Shown: one piece after another, positions 9,190 through 17,569 of the stretch
How the letters are laid out: every line of letters starts with the position of its first letter
Numbering within the stretch: the first letter of the stretch is position 1
Source of the DNA: Prevotella sp.
GTDB lineage: Bacteria > Bacteroidota > Bacteroidia > Bacteroidales > Bacteroidaceae
Direction of reading: 5' to 3'
Length of the DNA stretch: 64,000 nt
Assembly: GCA_022641735.1 (NCBI GenBank)
Contig: JALCDQ010000006.1
Coordinates: 1-64,000, forward strand
Notes under the pieces: generated by a model
What the model saw: the letters and a program-made list of their open reading frames with translations, nothing else
Database searches by the model: none
What the model was told of the DNA's origin: nothing
Translations under genes and position numbers: made by a program

Positions 9190-10383
9190 ATGAAAAAGAA
9201 AATATTAAATATAGGCTGGTTGTTCTCCATGCTCGCAATGGTTGTCTTCGGATTTGCCTCTTGCGATGAAGACCGTGACAGCAACCCTACTTTGGACTTA
9301 AGCCATGTCGACGAGGGATTCGTCCTTAACGTGCCGGCTTATGCAGCCAACAATACATACGATCTTGCAGCTGCCACTAATCTGACGCTGACAACCTCTC
9401 AGCCTAACTATGGTGGTGTACCTTATGCCGTACGCTACTATGTACAGGTGGCCATCGACCAGACATTCCTTACTGACACCACGGCTACTCATAAAGAGTT
9501 GTCAACTTCTTACACAACAGCTAAAATGGCTGTAGATGCCAGTGAATTGAACACCGCTGTGGTAGCTCTCTATCAGGCAGCTTTCCCTGACACCGATGTA
9601 CCTTCTACAATGCCCGTCTACATCCGTTTGCGTGCCGTCATCGACAATACTGGCGGTATGGGACAGACTTACTCTAACATCATCACCTTGCCTTCTGTAA
9701 AGGCTACCTATGTAGCTCCTAAGGCTGTACTTCCTGACCAGCTTTATGTCGTAGGTTCTTCTATTCAGACTGCTTGGACAAGTTGGAAGGTTGTTCCTCA
9801 GGTTTATGGTCTCAAAGGCAATTACTACACTATGGTCTTCGTTCCTGCTGGCGGTTCCTTCAAGTGGGGCACCTTCAACAACGACTGGCGTGGTTATAAC
9901 CGCTTCCGTACTGTCACCGATAACGCAAATGCCGGAATCTCTGAGAGCACAGATGGAAACCACAACATCATAGTAGCTAAGGGTGGCTGGTATGTACTCC
10001 ACTTCGTAGGTGAAATCGTTGGTAACAACATTATGTATGACCTGAACGTTTATCCTGGTGCTGCTTATATTATCGGCCCTGCAGCAGGTGGCGCTTGGAC
10101 TGATGGCGATGCTAGCTGGGCTCTGACTGCTCCATCTGACCAGACAGGTCAGTGGGTATCTCCTGCCTTCACAGGTGCTGGTGAACTTCGTGCTTACATC
10201 AAGGTTCCTGGAATCGACTGGTTTCGTACTGAATACACAATCTATAAAGGCGCATGCTATTGGCGTACCGTTGATATCCCAAGCAACTGGGCTACCAATG
10301 TGGGTGCTGACTACTCTGTACAGACTGTTGTTGGTCAGAAGCTTTACGTGAACTTCGATATGAATACAGCTGAAGTTAAATAA
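9190..10383 (+). CDS. SusE-like outer-membrane lipoprotein
   Basis: A 397-residue lipoprotein; the ATG at 9190 is preferred over an upstream TTG. The lipobox is GFASC. The N-terminal SusE-type domain (LDLSHVDEGFVLNVPAYAAN) is immunoglobulin-like. The C-terminal half carries two starch-binding-like repeats that begin QLYVVGSSIQTAWTSW and AYIIGPAAGGAWTDG. Proteins of this type sit next to SusCD and help hold starch on the cell surface; they are not enzymes. It is the third gene of the operon, 37 bp after susD. Confidence 0.88.
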   Translation: MKKKILNIGWLFSMLAMVVFGFASCDEDRDSNPTLDLSHVDEGFVLNVPAYAANNTYDLAAATNLTLTTSQPNYGGVPYAVRYYVQVAIDQTFLTDTTATHKELSTSYTTAKMAVDASELNTAVVALYQAAFPDTDVPSTMPVYIRLRAVIDNTGGMGQTYSNIITLPSVKATYVAPKAVLPDQLYVVGSSIQTAWTSWKVVPQVYGLKGNYYTMVFVPAGGSFKWGTFNNDWRGYNRFRTVTDNANAGISESTDGNHNIIVAKGGWYVLHFVGEIVGNNIMYDLNVYPGAAYIIGPAAGGAWTDGDASWALTAPSDQTGQWVSPAFTGAGELRAYIKVPGIDWFRTEYTIYKGACYWRTVDIPSNWATNVGADYSVQTVVGQKLYVNFDMNTAEVK

Positions 10384-10400
10384 CATAAACTCAAGAAAAA

Positions 10401-11882
10401 ATGAAAAAGGAATTATTATATAGCTTTGTAGCCATGGCAAGTTTAATGCTTGCCAGCTGCAACGGCGATTATGACGACTGGGCAAGCCCTCAGGCAAACA
10501 GTGCTGAAACTGCTGCGGCCAAATACGGCGTGACCTTCAGCAATGGCCCTGAAGCAACAACTGCCATGCCCGATGCTGATGGCGTTATCCAATTGGTAAC
10601 ATTATCTTCTACGAATACTGACATTACAGGTTACACTGTAAAGAGCATTACCGTAAATGGTGAAACCATCGACGCAACAATGGATGGAAGCAACATCACC
10701 GTGGATGCAGTTGCTTTGGATAAGCTTATCGAGAAGCAGTACAATTCACGTGCAGCTAAGGCTCGCGACATGAAAGTAGTGTCTACTGTTACTATCAACC
10801 TCGCTTCTGGTGATGCTGTTACCGTAGATGTAGCTGGTGAGACCTCTGGAACATTCACTCCTTATGCTACTCCTGCTATTGACAGCAAGGGATATTATAT
10901 GTTAGGTGGCTTTGCCGAGAACGGCGGTGGATGGGATAACACCAAACCTGTTTGGATGACTGACAATGGTGATGGCACCTATACGGCTACCGTTAACACG
11001 ACAAGCGAAGGCGACAACTGGTTCAAGTTCTATATGGGCAGCGATTTTGTAAGCGGTGACTGGGATTCAATCAACAAGGGAGCAATGGGTTGTGAGACCA
11101 ATGGCGACAACAGCCGCAACAACTTCCTCGTTTATCCAAACGATCCTCTCTACACAGGTGGCGTTCAGACAGCTGTCATCAGCGGACAAGGTACTTACAA
11201 GGTTACTCTTGATATGAACAACCTCACCTACTCTGTTGTACGTGCTGAAGCTCAGTATTACATCATCGGTAATCCTAACGGATGGAGCGTAAGCGACTAT
11301 ACCTGCATGGCTTATGCCTTAGGCAGCAACACTTACTCTTATACCACCCAGTTTACCAACCAGTGGGATTTGAAGATTTTGGAAGCTAAATACATGAACT
11401 TAGGCGATAACTCTTGGGGTCATTGCTGGGGTGGTGTAAACGGCTCTACAGATGCTTCCGGCTCTCTCGTCAACACTGACGCTGGTGCCATTGGCCCATC
11501 TACAACAGGTGGCTGGTATACCTTCACATTCAATATGAACACTCAGACCTACTCATGGACTGCTGTTACAGCGCCTACGACTACTTACACCAACGTGTCA
11601 CTGATAGGTGACTTCAACGGATGGGGTGGCGATGTAGACCTCACAGCGCTTGCAAAGGCTCCTCACAACTGGTATGTTCGCGCAACAATCGCTAAAGACG
11701 GTGGTTTGAAGTTCCGTGCTAACCATGATTGGGCAACAAGTTGGGGCACCGTCAAAGGTGGCACCATTGGTGAGACCTATTATGCCGCACCTGGCACTGA
11801 GAACATCACTGTACCTGCTGGCACATATGATTTCTACTTCAATGATATTACAGGTAACTTCAATATCGTTGCTGTAAAATAA
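10401..11882 (+). CDS. SusF-like multi-domain starch-binding lipoprotein
   Basis: A 493-residue lipoprotein (lipobox LMLASC). After an N-terminal Ig-like domain there are three tandem starch-binding-like domains, starting near GYYMLGGFAENGGGW, QYYIIGNPNGWSVSDY and NVSLIGDFNGWGGDVD. Each has the conserved aromatic pair seen in SusE/SusF carbohydrate-binding domains. It ends the susC-susD-susE-susF operon, 17 bp after the SusE-like gene, and a terminator follows. The order matches the starch utilization system of Bacteroides, although no SusA/SusB/SusR genes are here. Confidence 0.87.
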   Translation: MKKELLYSFVAMASLMLASCNGDYDDWASPQANSAETAAAKYGVTFSNGPEATTAMPDADGVIQLVTLSSTNTDITGYTVKSITVNGETIDATMDGSNITVDAVALDKLIEKQYNSRAAKARDMKVVSTVTINLASGDAVTVDVAGETSGTFTPYATPAIDSKGYYMLGGFAENGGGWDNTKPVWMTDNGDGTYTATVNTTSEGDNWFKFYMGSDFVSGDWDSINKGAMGCETNGDNSRNNFLVYPNDPLYTGGVQTAVISGQGTYKVTLDMNNLTYSVVRAEAQYYIIGNPNGWSVSDYTCMAYALGSNTYSYTTQFTNQWDLKILEAKYMNLGDNSWGHCWGGVNGSTDASGSLVNTDAGAIGPSTTGGWYTFTFNMNTQTYSWTAVTAPTTTYTNVSLIGDFNGWGGDVDLTALAKAPHNWYVRATIAKDGGLKFRANHDWATSWGTVKGGTIGETYYAAPGTENITVPAGTYDFYFNDITGNFNIVAVK

Positions 11883-11923
11883 AGCAAAACTTGCTTCAGA
11901 CTAAATAAGTTTGATTAAAATTT

Positions 11924-11956
11924 GGGAGAGCGCTCGTTATGAACGCCCTCCTTTTT
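11924..11956 (+). terminator. Terminator of the susCDEF operon
   Basis: GGGAGAGCG (11924-11932) pairs with CGCCCTCC (11944-11951), with one mismatch, followed by five T. It lies 42 bp after the SusF-like stop. Confidence 0.75.
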
Positions 11957-11991
11957 GTTTACCGCTTTTCGAGGAAATAATCTTACGCATT

Positions 11992-12098
11992 GTAAACAAC
12001 GACCTTTTACAGGGTAAACAACCATTGATTAGAGGGTAAACAACCGTTCTTTACAAGGTAATTAACCATTAATTAAAAAGCAACCAGCCACTGACCAA
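11992..12098. repeat. 22-bp palindromic array A (5 units)
   Basis: Units start at 11992, 12014, 12036, 12058 and 12080, exactly 22 bp apart. The best units read GTAAACAACGACCTTTTAC and GTAAACAACCGTTCTTTAC: degenerate 19-bp palindromes with a single central base, separated by 3 bp. The array lies between the susCDEF terminator and the amylase 1 operator. Confidence 0.85.
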
Positions 12099-12133
12099 AA
12101 AACAGACTAATCTCTTCTTCAAATGAAAAAATT

Positions 12134-12149
12134 GCGCAAACGTTTACGC
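12134..12149. promoter_or_regulatory. LacI-type operator 2 (amylase 1)
   Basis: GCGCAAACGTTTACGC shares the GCAAACGTTT core with operators 1 and 3 and is palindromic apart from one position. It lies 54 bp upstream of the amylase 1 -7 box, the same distance as operator 1 from its promoter. Confidence 0.8.
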
Positions 12150-12202
12150 AAAACTAAATGCATGATTTTCAGTGAACTATTGTAACCACATAAAATATCA
12201 TA

Positions 12203-12210
12203 TACCTTTG
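12203..12210 (+). promoter_or_regulatory. Promoter -7 box of amylase 1
   Basis: TACCTTTG matches TAnnTTTG. The start codon lies 33 bp downstream. Confidence 0.65.
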
Positions 12211-12242
12211 TACCCAAAATAAAACCCCTAAACTTAAGCAAT

Positions 12243-14495
12243 ATGAAACGATTTCTTACAACACTATTCCTTATTCTGTCCTCTGTCGCCATATTCGCAC
12301 AGGGATGGCCCGCTAACTATGGCGGTGTAATGCTGCAAGGATTTTATTGGGATTCTTATAGCGAGACCAAATGGACTAATCTCACGGCTCAGGCCGATGA
12401 GCTCTCACAGTATTTCGATTTGATATGGGTACCGAATTCAGGCAACTGCCAATCCACAACCAGTATGGGATATCTGCCTATATGGTGGTTTAATGAAACA
12501 AGTTCTTTCGGAAACGAAGCCGAACTCAGAGCAATGATTAAAGCCTATAAAGACCATGGCACTGGTATCATCGAAGATGTAGTGATAAATCACAAGAACG
12601 GTGTATCTAACTGGTGCGATTTCGCCAATGAAACATGGAATGGCAAGTCTATAACTTGGAGCATGGCTGACATCTGTAACACTGATGAATGTAAGGACAA
12701 TGGATATACACCGACAGGAGCGGCCGATGAAGGCGACGACTTCAATGGAGGCAGAGACCTCGACCACACAGGTGCAAATGTGCAGAAAAATGTCAAAATA
12801 TATCTTGACTTCTTACTCAACGACCTAGGCTACATTGGCTTCCGTTATGATATGGTAAAGGGCTATAAGCCCTATTACACAGGAATGTATAACAGTTCAG
12901 CAAATCCTGAATTTTCTGTTGGAGAATATTGGGATTCAAATTATGACAACGTGGTGAATTGGATCAAGGAGACGGCATTATACAAAGGTGACGGCATTTA
13001 CCGTTCAGCAGCATTCGACTTCCCTTTAAAATACTCTATCAATAACGTATTCAATAATTCCACATGGAGTGGGCTGTCTAACAAAGGAATTGCAGGAGAC
13101 CCGAATTTGAGCCGATATGCCGTAACATTTGTGGACAATCACGACACCTATCGTTCCACCAGCATACCCGTAACCAGTAATATTCTAGCTGCAAACGCTT
13201 TCATATTGGCGCTACCGGGGACGCCCTGCATCCTATTACCACATTGGACAGCCTACCAAGACGAACTGAAGAAAATGATTCTGGCGCGTAAGGCTGCTGG
13301 TGTTACCAATCAAAGCAGCATAACCACACAGACATATTATACCAATACGACTAATGGCACAACTACTGATAATGGTTACATCACAGAAGTAACAGGAACG
13401 AATGCTCGTATCCTCGTTGAAAGTGGATATACCCCTAATTATAATGCAAATAGTATGTATCGATACAAAGCTGTATCTGTAGGCACAACGGCAAATCCGA
13501 ACTATGCATTCTATATCAGTGAAGACGACCCGATGACTTATCATCCCGACCACTTGGCTGCCTATTTCGAAGTGCCTGCCTCTTATGGACAAATCTATTG
13601 CTGGGCATGGAACAGTACGACAAATTTCACAGGTGGCACATGGCCTGGTGTTCAATGCACATTCGTTGGCACGGCAAGCAATGGCAACAACATCTGGCGA
13701 TGGGAAACAACAAGCTCAGAAACACCTACCAATATCATCTTTACAAACAAAACTTCTGGAAATTATCAGACAGGGAATTTGGTTTTTACCAATGGCGGGT
13801 ATTATGTTTATGGTAACGATGGAGCAATTGCTCCTGCTACAAAAACCATGAACCCAACCATGAGTTCAACTGGTTATGACCGTACCTTTACCGAAAATCA
13901 GCATAGTACCGTTTGCCTGCCTTTTGCTCTATCAGCAGAAGATGTGAGCAAACTTGACGGAAAACTATATAAAATGAGCAATTACGATAGCAAGACTGGA
14001 ACAATCTATTTCACAAGAGTCACTTCCACAGAAGCCTATAAACCATATATGTTCCTCGCTAACACTACTGCCAAGTCTTTCGAGATTTTCAAGTGGGTGC
14101 CAATCACTACAGGCAGTGTGTCGGAAGATGTTATTAACGGAATGCACTTTATAGGCACAATGAGCCGGCAGAATCTAGTTTCAAGCAATACGACGAATAC
14201 GTATTTCGGATACAAGGAAACTGATGGTACATTCATCCAAGCAGGTACAACCAATGGTGTTAATGTCAATCCTTATCGTTGCTATTTCTACACCAAAGCC
14301 GATGGCAGTGCCAAAATCAACAACATGGTATTCGATGACACCACTACAGGCATTACCACTCCATCCGTCAACCTTCAGGATCACTCTGGCAATGTGTACA
14401 GTCTTGACGGGAGAATCGTAAGAAGCGCAGGCAGTACCAGTCAACTCTCTAAAGGCATCTATATTATCAACGGAAAGAAAATCGTAATTAGGTAA
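12243..14495 (+). CDS. Secreted alpha-amylase 1 (GH13) with CBM26-like module
   Basis: A 750-residue secreted enzyme that cuts internal alpha-1,4 bonds in starch. After a signal peptide (residues 1-20, ending IFAQ) the GH13 barrel shows region I DVVINH (112-117), the nucleophile D203 in GFRYDMVK, the acid/base E228 in SVGEYWD, and region IV FVDNHDT with D301. A starch-binding module of CBM26 type follows (IYCWAWNSTTNFTGGTWPG). The end, VYSLDGRIV...GIYIINGKKIVIR, looks like a type IX sorting tail. Its 5' end is nearly identical to that of amylase 2, including the bases before the ATG, so the two arose by duplication. A LacI-type operator lies upstream. Confidence 0.93.
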   Translation: MKRFLTTLFLILSSVAIFAQGWPANYGGVMLQGFYWDSYSETKWTNLTAQADELSQYFDLIWVPNSGNCQSTTSMGYLPIWWFNETSSFGNEAELRAMIKAYKDHGTGIIEDVVINHKNGVSNWCDFANETWNGKSITWSMADICNTDECKDNGYTPTGAADEGDDFNGGRDLDHTGANVQKNVKIYLDFLLNDLGYIGFRYDMVKGYKPYYTGMYNSSANPEFSVGEYWDSNYDNVVNWIKETALYKGDGIYRSAAFDFPLKYSINNVFNNSTWSGLSNKGIAGDPNLSRYAVTFVDNHDTYRSTSIPVTSNILAANAFILALPGTPCILLPHWTAYQDELKKMILARKAAGVTNQSSITTQTYYTNTTNGTTTDNGYITEVTGTNARILVESGYTPNYNANSMYRYKAVSVGTTANPNYAFYISEDDPMTYHPDHLAAYFEVPASYGQIYCWAWNSTTNFTGGTWPGVQCTFVGTASNGNNIWRWETTSSETPTNIIFTNKTSGNYQTGNLVFTNGGYYVYGNDGAIAPATKTMNPTMSSTGYDRTFTENQHSTVCLPFALSAEDVSKLDGKLYKMSNYDSKTGTIYFTRVTSTEAYKPYMFLANTTAKSFEIFKWVPITTGSVSEDVINGMHFIGTMSRQNLVSSNTTNTYFGYKETDGTFIQAGTTNGVNVNPYRCYFYTKADGSAKINNMVFDDTTTGITTPSVNLQDHSGNVYSLDGRIVRSAGSTSQLSKGIYIINGKKIVIR

Positions 14496-14499
14496 ACAA

Positions 14500-14682
14500 A
14501 TGAAAAAGATAACATACACAACCCCTATCATCTGTTGTGTCCCATTGTCAACAGAAAGCAATCTGATGGAAACTATCAGTCAAAAAACACAAGGCACTCC
14601 AGTGATTGATGACGGAACAGAATTAGGTGCGAAAGGCTCAGTTTCTTTCTTTGAATACGAAGGACAAGATGGGAAACCATAA
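14500..14682 (+). CDS. Small protein after amylase 1, unknown
   Basis: A 60-residue frame beginning 4 bp after the amylase 1 stop codon and ending 12 bp before a hairpin, so it would be co-transcribed with the amylase. The sequence starts MKKITYTTPIICCVPLSTES and ends in an acidic, Gly-rich segment. It shows no signal peptide cleavage site and no domain I recognise. Tight spacing and a normal start favour a real gene; the short length and lack of a family keep confidence moderate. Confidence 0.55.
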   Translation: MKKITYTTPIICCVPLSTESNLMETISQKTQGTPVIDDGTELGAKGSVSFFEYEGQDGKP

Positions 14683-14694
14683 AAAAAAACTATA

Positions 14695-14734
14695 GGGAGG
14701 AAAGACCATCCACTTTCAGAAAGGTCTTTCTCCC
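14695..14734 (+). terminator. Hairpin after amylase 1 unit
   Basis: GGGAGGAAAGACC pairs with GGTCTTTCTCCC with one bulge, over a 15-nt loop. The downstream sequence is pyrimidine-rich rather than a clean T run, so it may be a terminator or an mRNA end stabiliser. Confidence 0.6.
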
Positions 14735-14754
14735 TCTTCTTCTCCTTACATGCT

Positions 14755-14770
14755 GTGCAAACGTTTGCGC
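14755..14770. promoter_or_regulatory. LacI-type operator 3 (amylase 2)
   Basis: GTGCAAACGTTTGCGC differs from operator 1 at one base. It lies 54 bp upstream of the amylase 2 -7-like box, repeating the spacing of the other two operators. Confidence 0.82.
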
Positions 14771-14824
14771 AGTATAAATATAAGAGAATTACACATAACT
14801 ATTGCAACCTAAGGAAATAAATTG

Positions 14825-14832
14825 TAAATTTA
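14825..14832 (+). promoter_or_regulatory. Promoter -7-like box of amylase 2
   Basis: TAAATTTA differs from TAnnTTTG only in the last base, and the bases around it (TAAATTTrCACCG) match those of the susC promoter. The start codon is 32 bp downstream. Confidence 0.5.
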
Positions 14833-14864
14833 CACCGAAAATCCATAGTTTTAACTTAAGCAAT

Positions 14865-16862
14865 ATGAAACGATTATATATATCACTATTATTTATCCTA
14901 TCCTCTTTAATGCTTTTTGCACAGGGATGGCCCGCTAATTATGGTGGAGTAATGCTGCAAGGATTCTCTTGGGACAGCTATGATTATTCCCAGTGGACTG
15001 TTCTGGAATCACAAGCAAGTGACTTCAAAGGATATATCGACCTCATCTGGGTTCCTCAAAGCGGCAAAGCTCTTGAAACGAGTCAGGTGATGGGATATCT
15101 GCCTTATTATTATTTCAATCAGAATTCAAGCTTTGGAACGGAAGCAGAGCTCCGCTCCATGATTAAGACTTTCAAAAATAATGGTATCGGAACAATTGCA
15201 GATGTGGTTGTAAACCATCACAATACTGATGGTTGGTTTGGTTTCCCTGCTGAAACTTATAATGGCACAACCTATCAATTCCAATCAACTGACATCGTTT
15301 CGGATGATGATGGCGGCGCAACAGCTACGAAGGCAACGGCAGAAGGCGTAAGCCTGAGCAGCAATGCTGACGAAGGTGAAGGCTGGAGTGGTGCTCGCGA
15401 CCTTGACCATAAGAGCACGAATGTGCAGGCCATCGTGAAAGCTTATGAGAAATATCTCGTTAACGATCTTGGCTACAGCGGTTTCCGCTATGATATGGTG
15501 AAAGGGTTTGCAGGCTCTCATGTGGCTGACTACAATGAGGCTGCAGGTGTTTCTTACTCTGTAGGCGAATACTGGGATGGCAACTATTCAACGGTTGAGA
15601 ATTGGATAAACGCAGCCAGCAAGAAAAGCGCAGCCTTCGACTTCCCCTTCCGATATACAGTACGTGATGCCATCAACAACAATGATTGGACAAAACTGGG
15701 CAACAGCAGTATAGCAAGTGATGCCAACTATCGCCAATATTCCGTCACTTTCGTGGAGAATCACGACACTCAATATCGTAGTTCCACCGAGCAACAAGAC
15801 CCTATAAAAAAAGACACACTTGCCGCCAATGCCTTTCTGCTGGCTATGCCAGGCACTCCTTGCATCTTCCAGCCTCATTGGCGCGCTTACAAGCAAGAGC
15901 TGAAAGCGATGATAGATGCACGCAAATTAGCAGGAATCACCAATACCAGCACATATTCCCCTTTCGGCACAAATACGGCTACAACCTCTTATGCTGTTAA
16001 TGTCACAGGTTCAAAAGCTAATCTGCTTGCAGTAATAGGTACTAATGCCAGTACACGTGGTATCAGCACTACCAATTGGGTAAAAATACTTTCCGGCTAT
16101 CACTATGTTTATTATCTGTCGAAATCAGCAGAAACGGCATGGGCTAATATGGCAAGTGGTGAATATGACAAATCTTTTGATGTAACACTCACAGCCATAT
16201 CGGCAACCAGTGGCGCAAAGCTTGTCTACACGCTTGATGGAACAACACCCACTGCCAGCAGCACACAAGTAACAAGCGGCAGCAGTATCAATATATCCAG
16301 CGATTGCACGCTCAAGGTTGGTTTGCTTATCAATGGCGTCGTAAGCGGTATTATCACACGCAACTACACTATCAGCGCTTTCAAGCCTTATGATATCACT
16401 GTTTGTCTGAATACAGACAATGTAAGCTGGAGCAAAGTATATTTCTATACTTGGAACAGTGCCGGCACACATAATTCTTCCACATGGCCAGGCGACGTGA
16501 ACACGCAAACCAAGACCATCAATGGAAAGACTTGGTATTATAAGACTTACACCATGCAAAGCGCTACAGATGTAGTGAACTTCGTATTCAATAATGGTTC
16601 GGGTACACAGACATTAGATAAGACGGGAGTAAACAAGACTTCCTACTTTGAAATTGCAAGTACACAAACCGGTGGTAAATATAACATCAACGATGTAACT
16701 GAAGCTGTCACGGGCATTAACTCCATCGTGGCTGAAAAACCTGTACAGAAAACAAGTGGAGTTTACACTGTTGATGGCCGTAAGGTGAAAGAACAAAATT
16801 CTGTAGAAGGACTTGCTAAAGGCCTCTACATTGTAAATGGTAAAAAGGTTATAGTTTGGTAA
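14865..16862 (+). CDS. Secreted alpha-amylase 2 (GH13) with CHB_HEX_C and CBM26-like modules
   Basis: A 665-residue secreted amylase. The ATG at 14865 is chosen because it begins the signal peptide (MKRLYISLLFILSSLMLFAQ); an upstream frame adds 21 unlikely residues. GH13 residues: DVVVNH (113-118), nucleophile D210 in GFRYDMVK, acid/base E235 in SVGEYWD, and FVENHDT with D301. Region IV has Glu where amylase 1 has Asp. A chitobiase C-terminal-like domain (LVYTLDGTTPTASSTQVTSG) lies about residues 430-510, then a CBM26-like module (VYFYTWNSAGTHNSSTWPGD) and a C-terminal tail GLYIVNGKKVIVW. It is a paralogue of amylase 1 but has gained the CHB_HEX_C domain. Confidence 0.93.
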   Translation: MKRLYISLLFILSSLMLFAQGWPANYGGVMLQGFSWDSYDYSQWTVLESQASDFKGYIDLIWVPQSGKALETSQVMGYLPYYYFNQNSSFGTEAELRSMIKTFKNNGIGTIADVVVNHHNTDGWFGFPAETYNGTTYQFQSTDIVSDDDGGATATKATAEGVSLSSNADEGEGWSGARDLDHKSTNVQAIVKAYEKYLVNDLGYSGFRYDMVKGFAGSHVADYNEAAGVSYSVGEYWDGNYSTVENWINAASKKSAAFDFPFRYTVRDAINNNDWTKLGNSSIASDANYRQYSVTFVENHDTQYRSSTEQQDPIKKDTLAANAFLLAMPGTPCIFQPHWRAYKQELKAMIDARKLAGITNTSTYSPFGTNTATTSYAVNVTGSKANLLAVIGTNASTRGISTTNWVKILSGYHYVYYLSKSAETAWANMASGEYDKSFDVTLTAISATSGAKLVYTLDGTTPTASSTQVTSGSSINISSDCTLKVGLLINGVVSGIITRNYTISAFKPYDITVCLNTDNVSWSKVYFYTWNSAGTHNSSTWPGDVNTQTKTINGKTWYYKTYTMQSATDVVNFVFNNGSGTQTLDKTGVNKTSYFEIASTQTGGKYNINDVTEAVTGINSIVAEKPVQKTSGVYTVDGRKVKEQNSVEGLAKGLYIVNGKKVIVW

Positions 16863-16890
16863 CATAGTTTAAGTTAGACATTTATGTTTG

Positions 16891-16923
16891 TAGGGTCTGT
16901 CTGTGAAGATAGACCCTATTTTT
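16891..16923 (+). terminator. Terminator of amylase 2
   Basis: TAGGGTCTGTC pairs with GATAGACCCTA (16908-16918) and is followed by five T. It lies 29 bp after the stop codon. Confidence 0.8.
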
Positions 16924-17130
16924 ATGACTGCCCTCCGAGATGAGTTAATCAAATATATCAGATTATCTTTTGCATATAAAAATGCGACTTTTGCATAAAT
17001 ATGCAAAGCCGATATACCGCATCAGAAATGGTGGGGCTTCATATAGTGAGCCTCTGAAAATAAAGTGGCTTATATCGCACGTAAAGGGCCTTTTTGGCAA
17101 AGTCGATTTTTCAAAAAGTCTAACTTTAAT

Positions 17131-17281
17131 GTAAAAAGCTACCTTTGACCTTGTAAAAAGTGGTTAATTACCTTGTAAAAGGTGGCTTTTGACCCTATAA
17201 ACAACGATTAATAGCCACCTCATTTGGCCTAATATCGCCCTCGTTTGGCCAAAAGTACCTATACAAATGGCCAAATGAACA
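17131..17281. repeat. 22-bp palindromic array B (7 units, mixed words)
   Basis: Units start at 17131, 17153, 17175, 17197, 17219, 17241 and 17263, exactly 22 bp apart. The first three carry GTAAAAAGT/GGT-type arms, the fourth ATAAACAACG, and the last three carry the palindromic word TTTGGCCAAA or close variants. The phase is kept while the word changes. Similar TTTTGCAT-containing units occur upstream near 16967 and 16988 (21 bp apart). Most of the 707-bp gap between amylase 2 and the galactanase is filled by this material. Confidence 0.82.
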
Positions 17282-17356
17282 ATACCGATGAACGTTTTTG
17301 TATATTTCATGAATAACTTGCATAAACGTCATTAACTATTTTAAGTTAAATTGTTA

Positions 17357-17467
17357 ATGACTTTTATCAATACAAATAATGCCAAATGGCTATTGGAAAG
17401 ATTATCCAAAGAAGAAATAAAGATGCTGAATTTCGTAAAAGAAATTCAATCTGAATTCTCTTTTTAG
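17357..17467 (+). CDS. Possible 36-residue small protein or gene remnant
   Basis: An ATG at 17357 opens a 36-codon frame ending at TAG 17465-17467. The peptide (MTFINTNNAKWLLERLSKEE and on to KEIQSEFSF) is amphipathic and helical, unlike translated A/T-rich spacer. No promoter or binding site is obvious. It could be a small gene, a relic of a longer gene, or chance. Confidence 0.25.
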   Translation: MTFINTNNAKWLLERLSKEEIKMLNFVKEIQSEFSF

Positions 17468-17491
17468 GAAATATCAGACAAGTATAAAATT

Positions 17492-17510
17492 TTATCAAAA
17501 ATTCTGATAA
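17492..17510. promoter_or_regulatory. Inverted repeat upstream of the GH53 gene
   Basis: TTATCA and TGATAA are separated by 7 bp. The repeat lies 27 bp upstream of the -7 box and could be an operator for another regulator, since no LacI-type operator is found here. Confidence 0.35.
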
Positions 17511-17536
17511 ATCATATTGCATTAAAAAATAATTCG

Positions 17537-17544
17537 TATCTTTG
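17537..17544 (+). promoter_or_regulatory. Promoter -7 box of the GH53 gene
   Basis: TATCTTTG matches TAnnTTTG exactly and lies 26 bp before the start codon. Confidence 0.7.
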
Positions 17545-17569
17545 CGACGAAATCCATATACTCAAGAAA

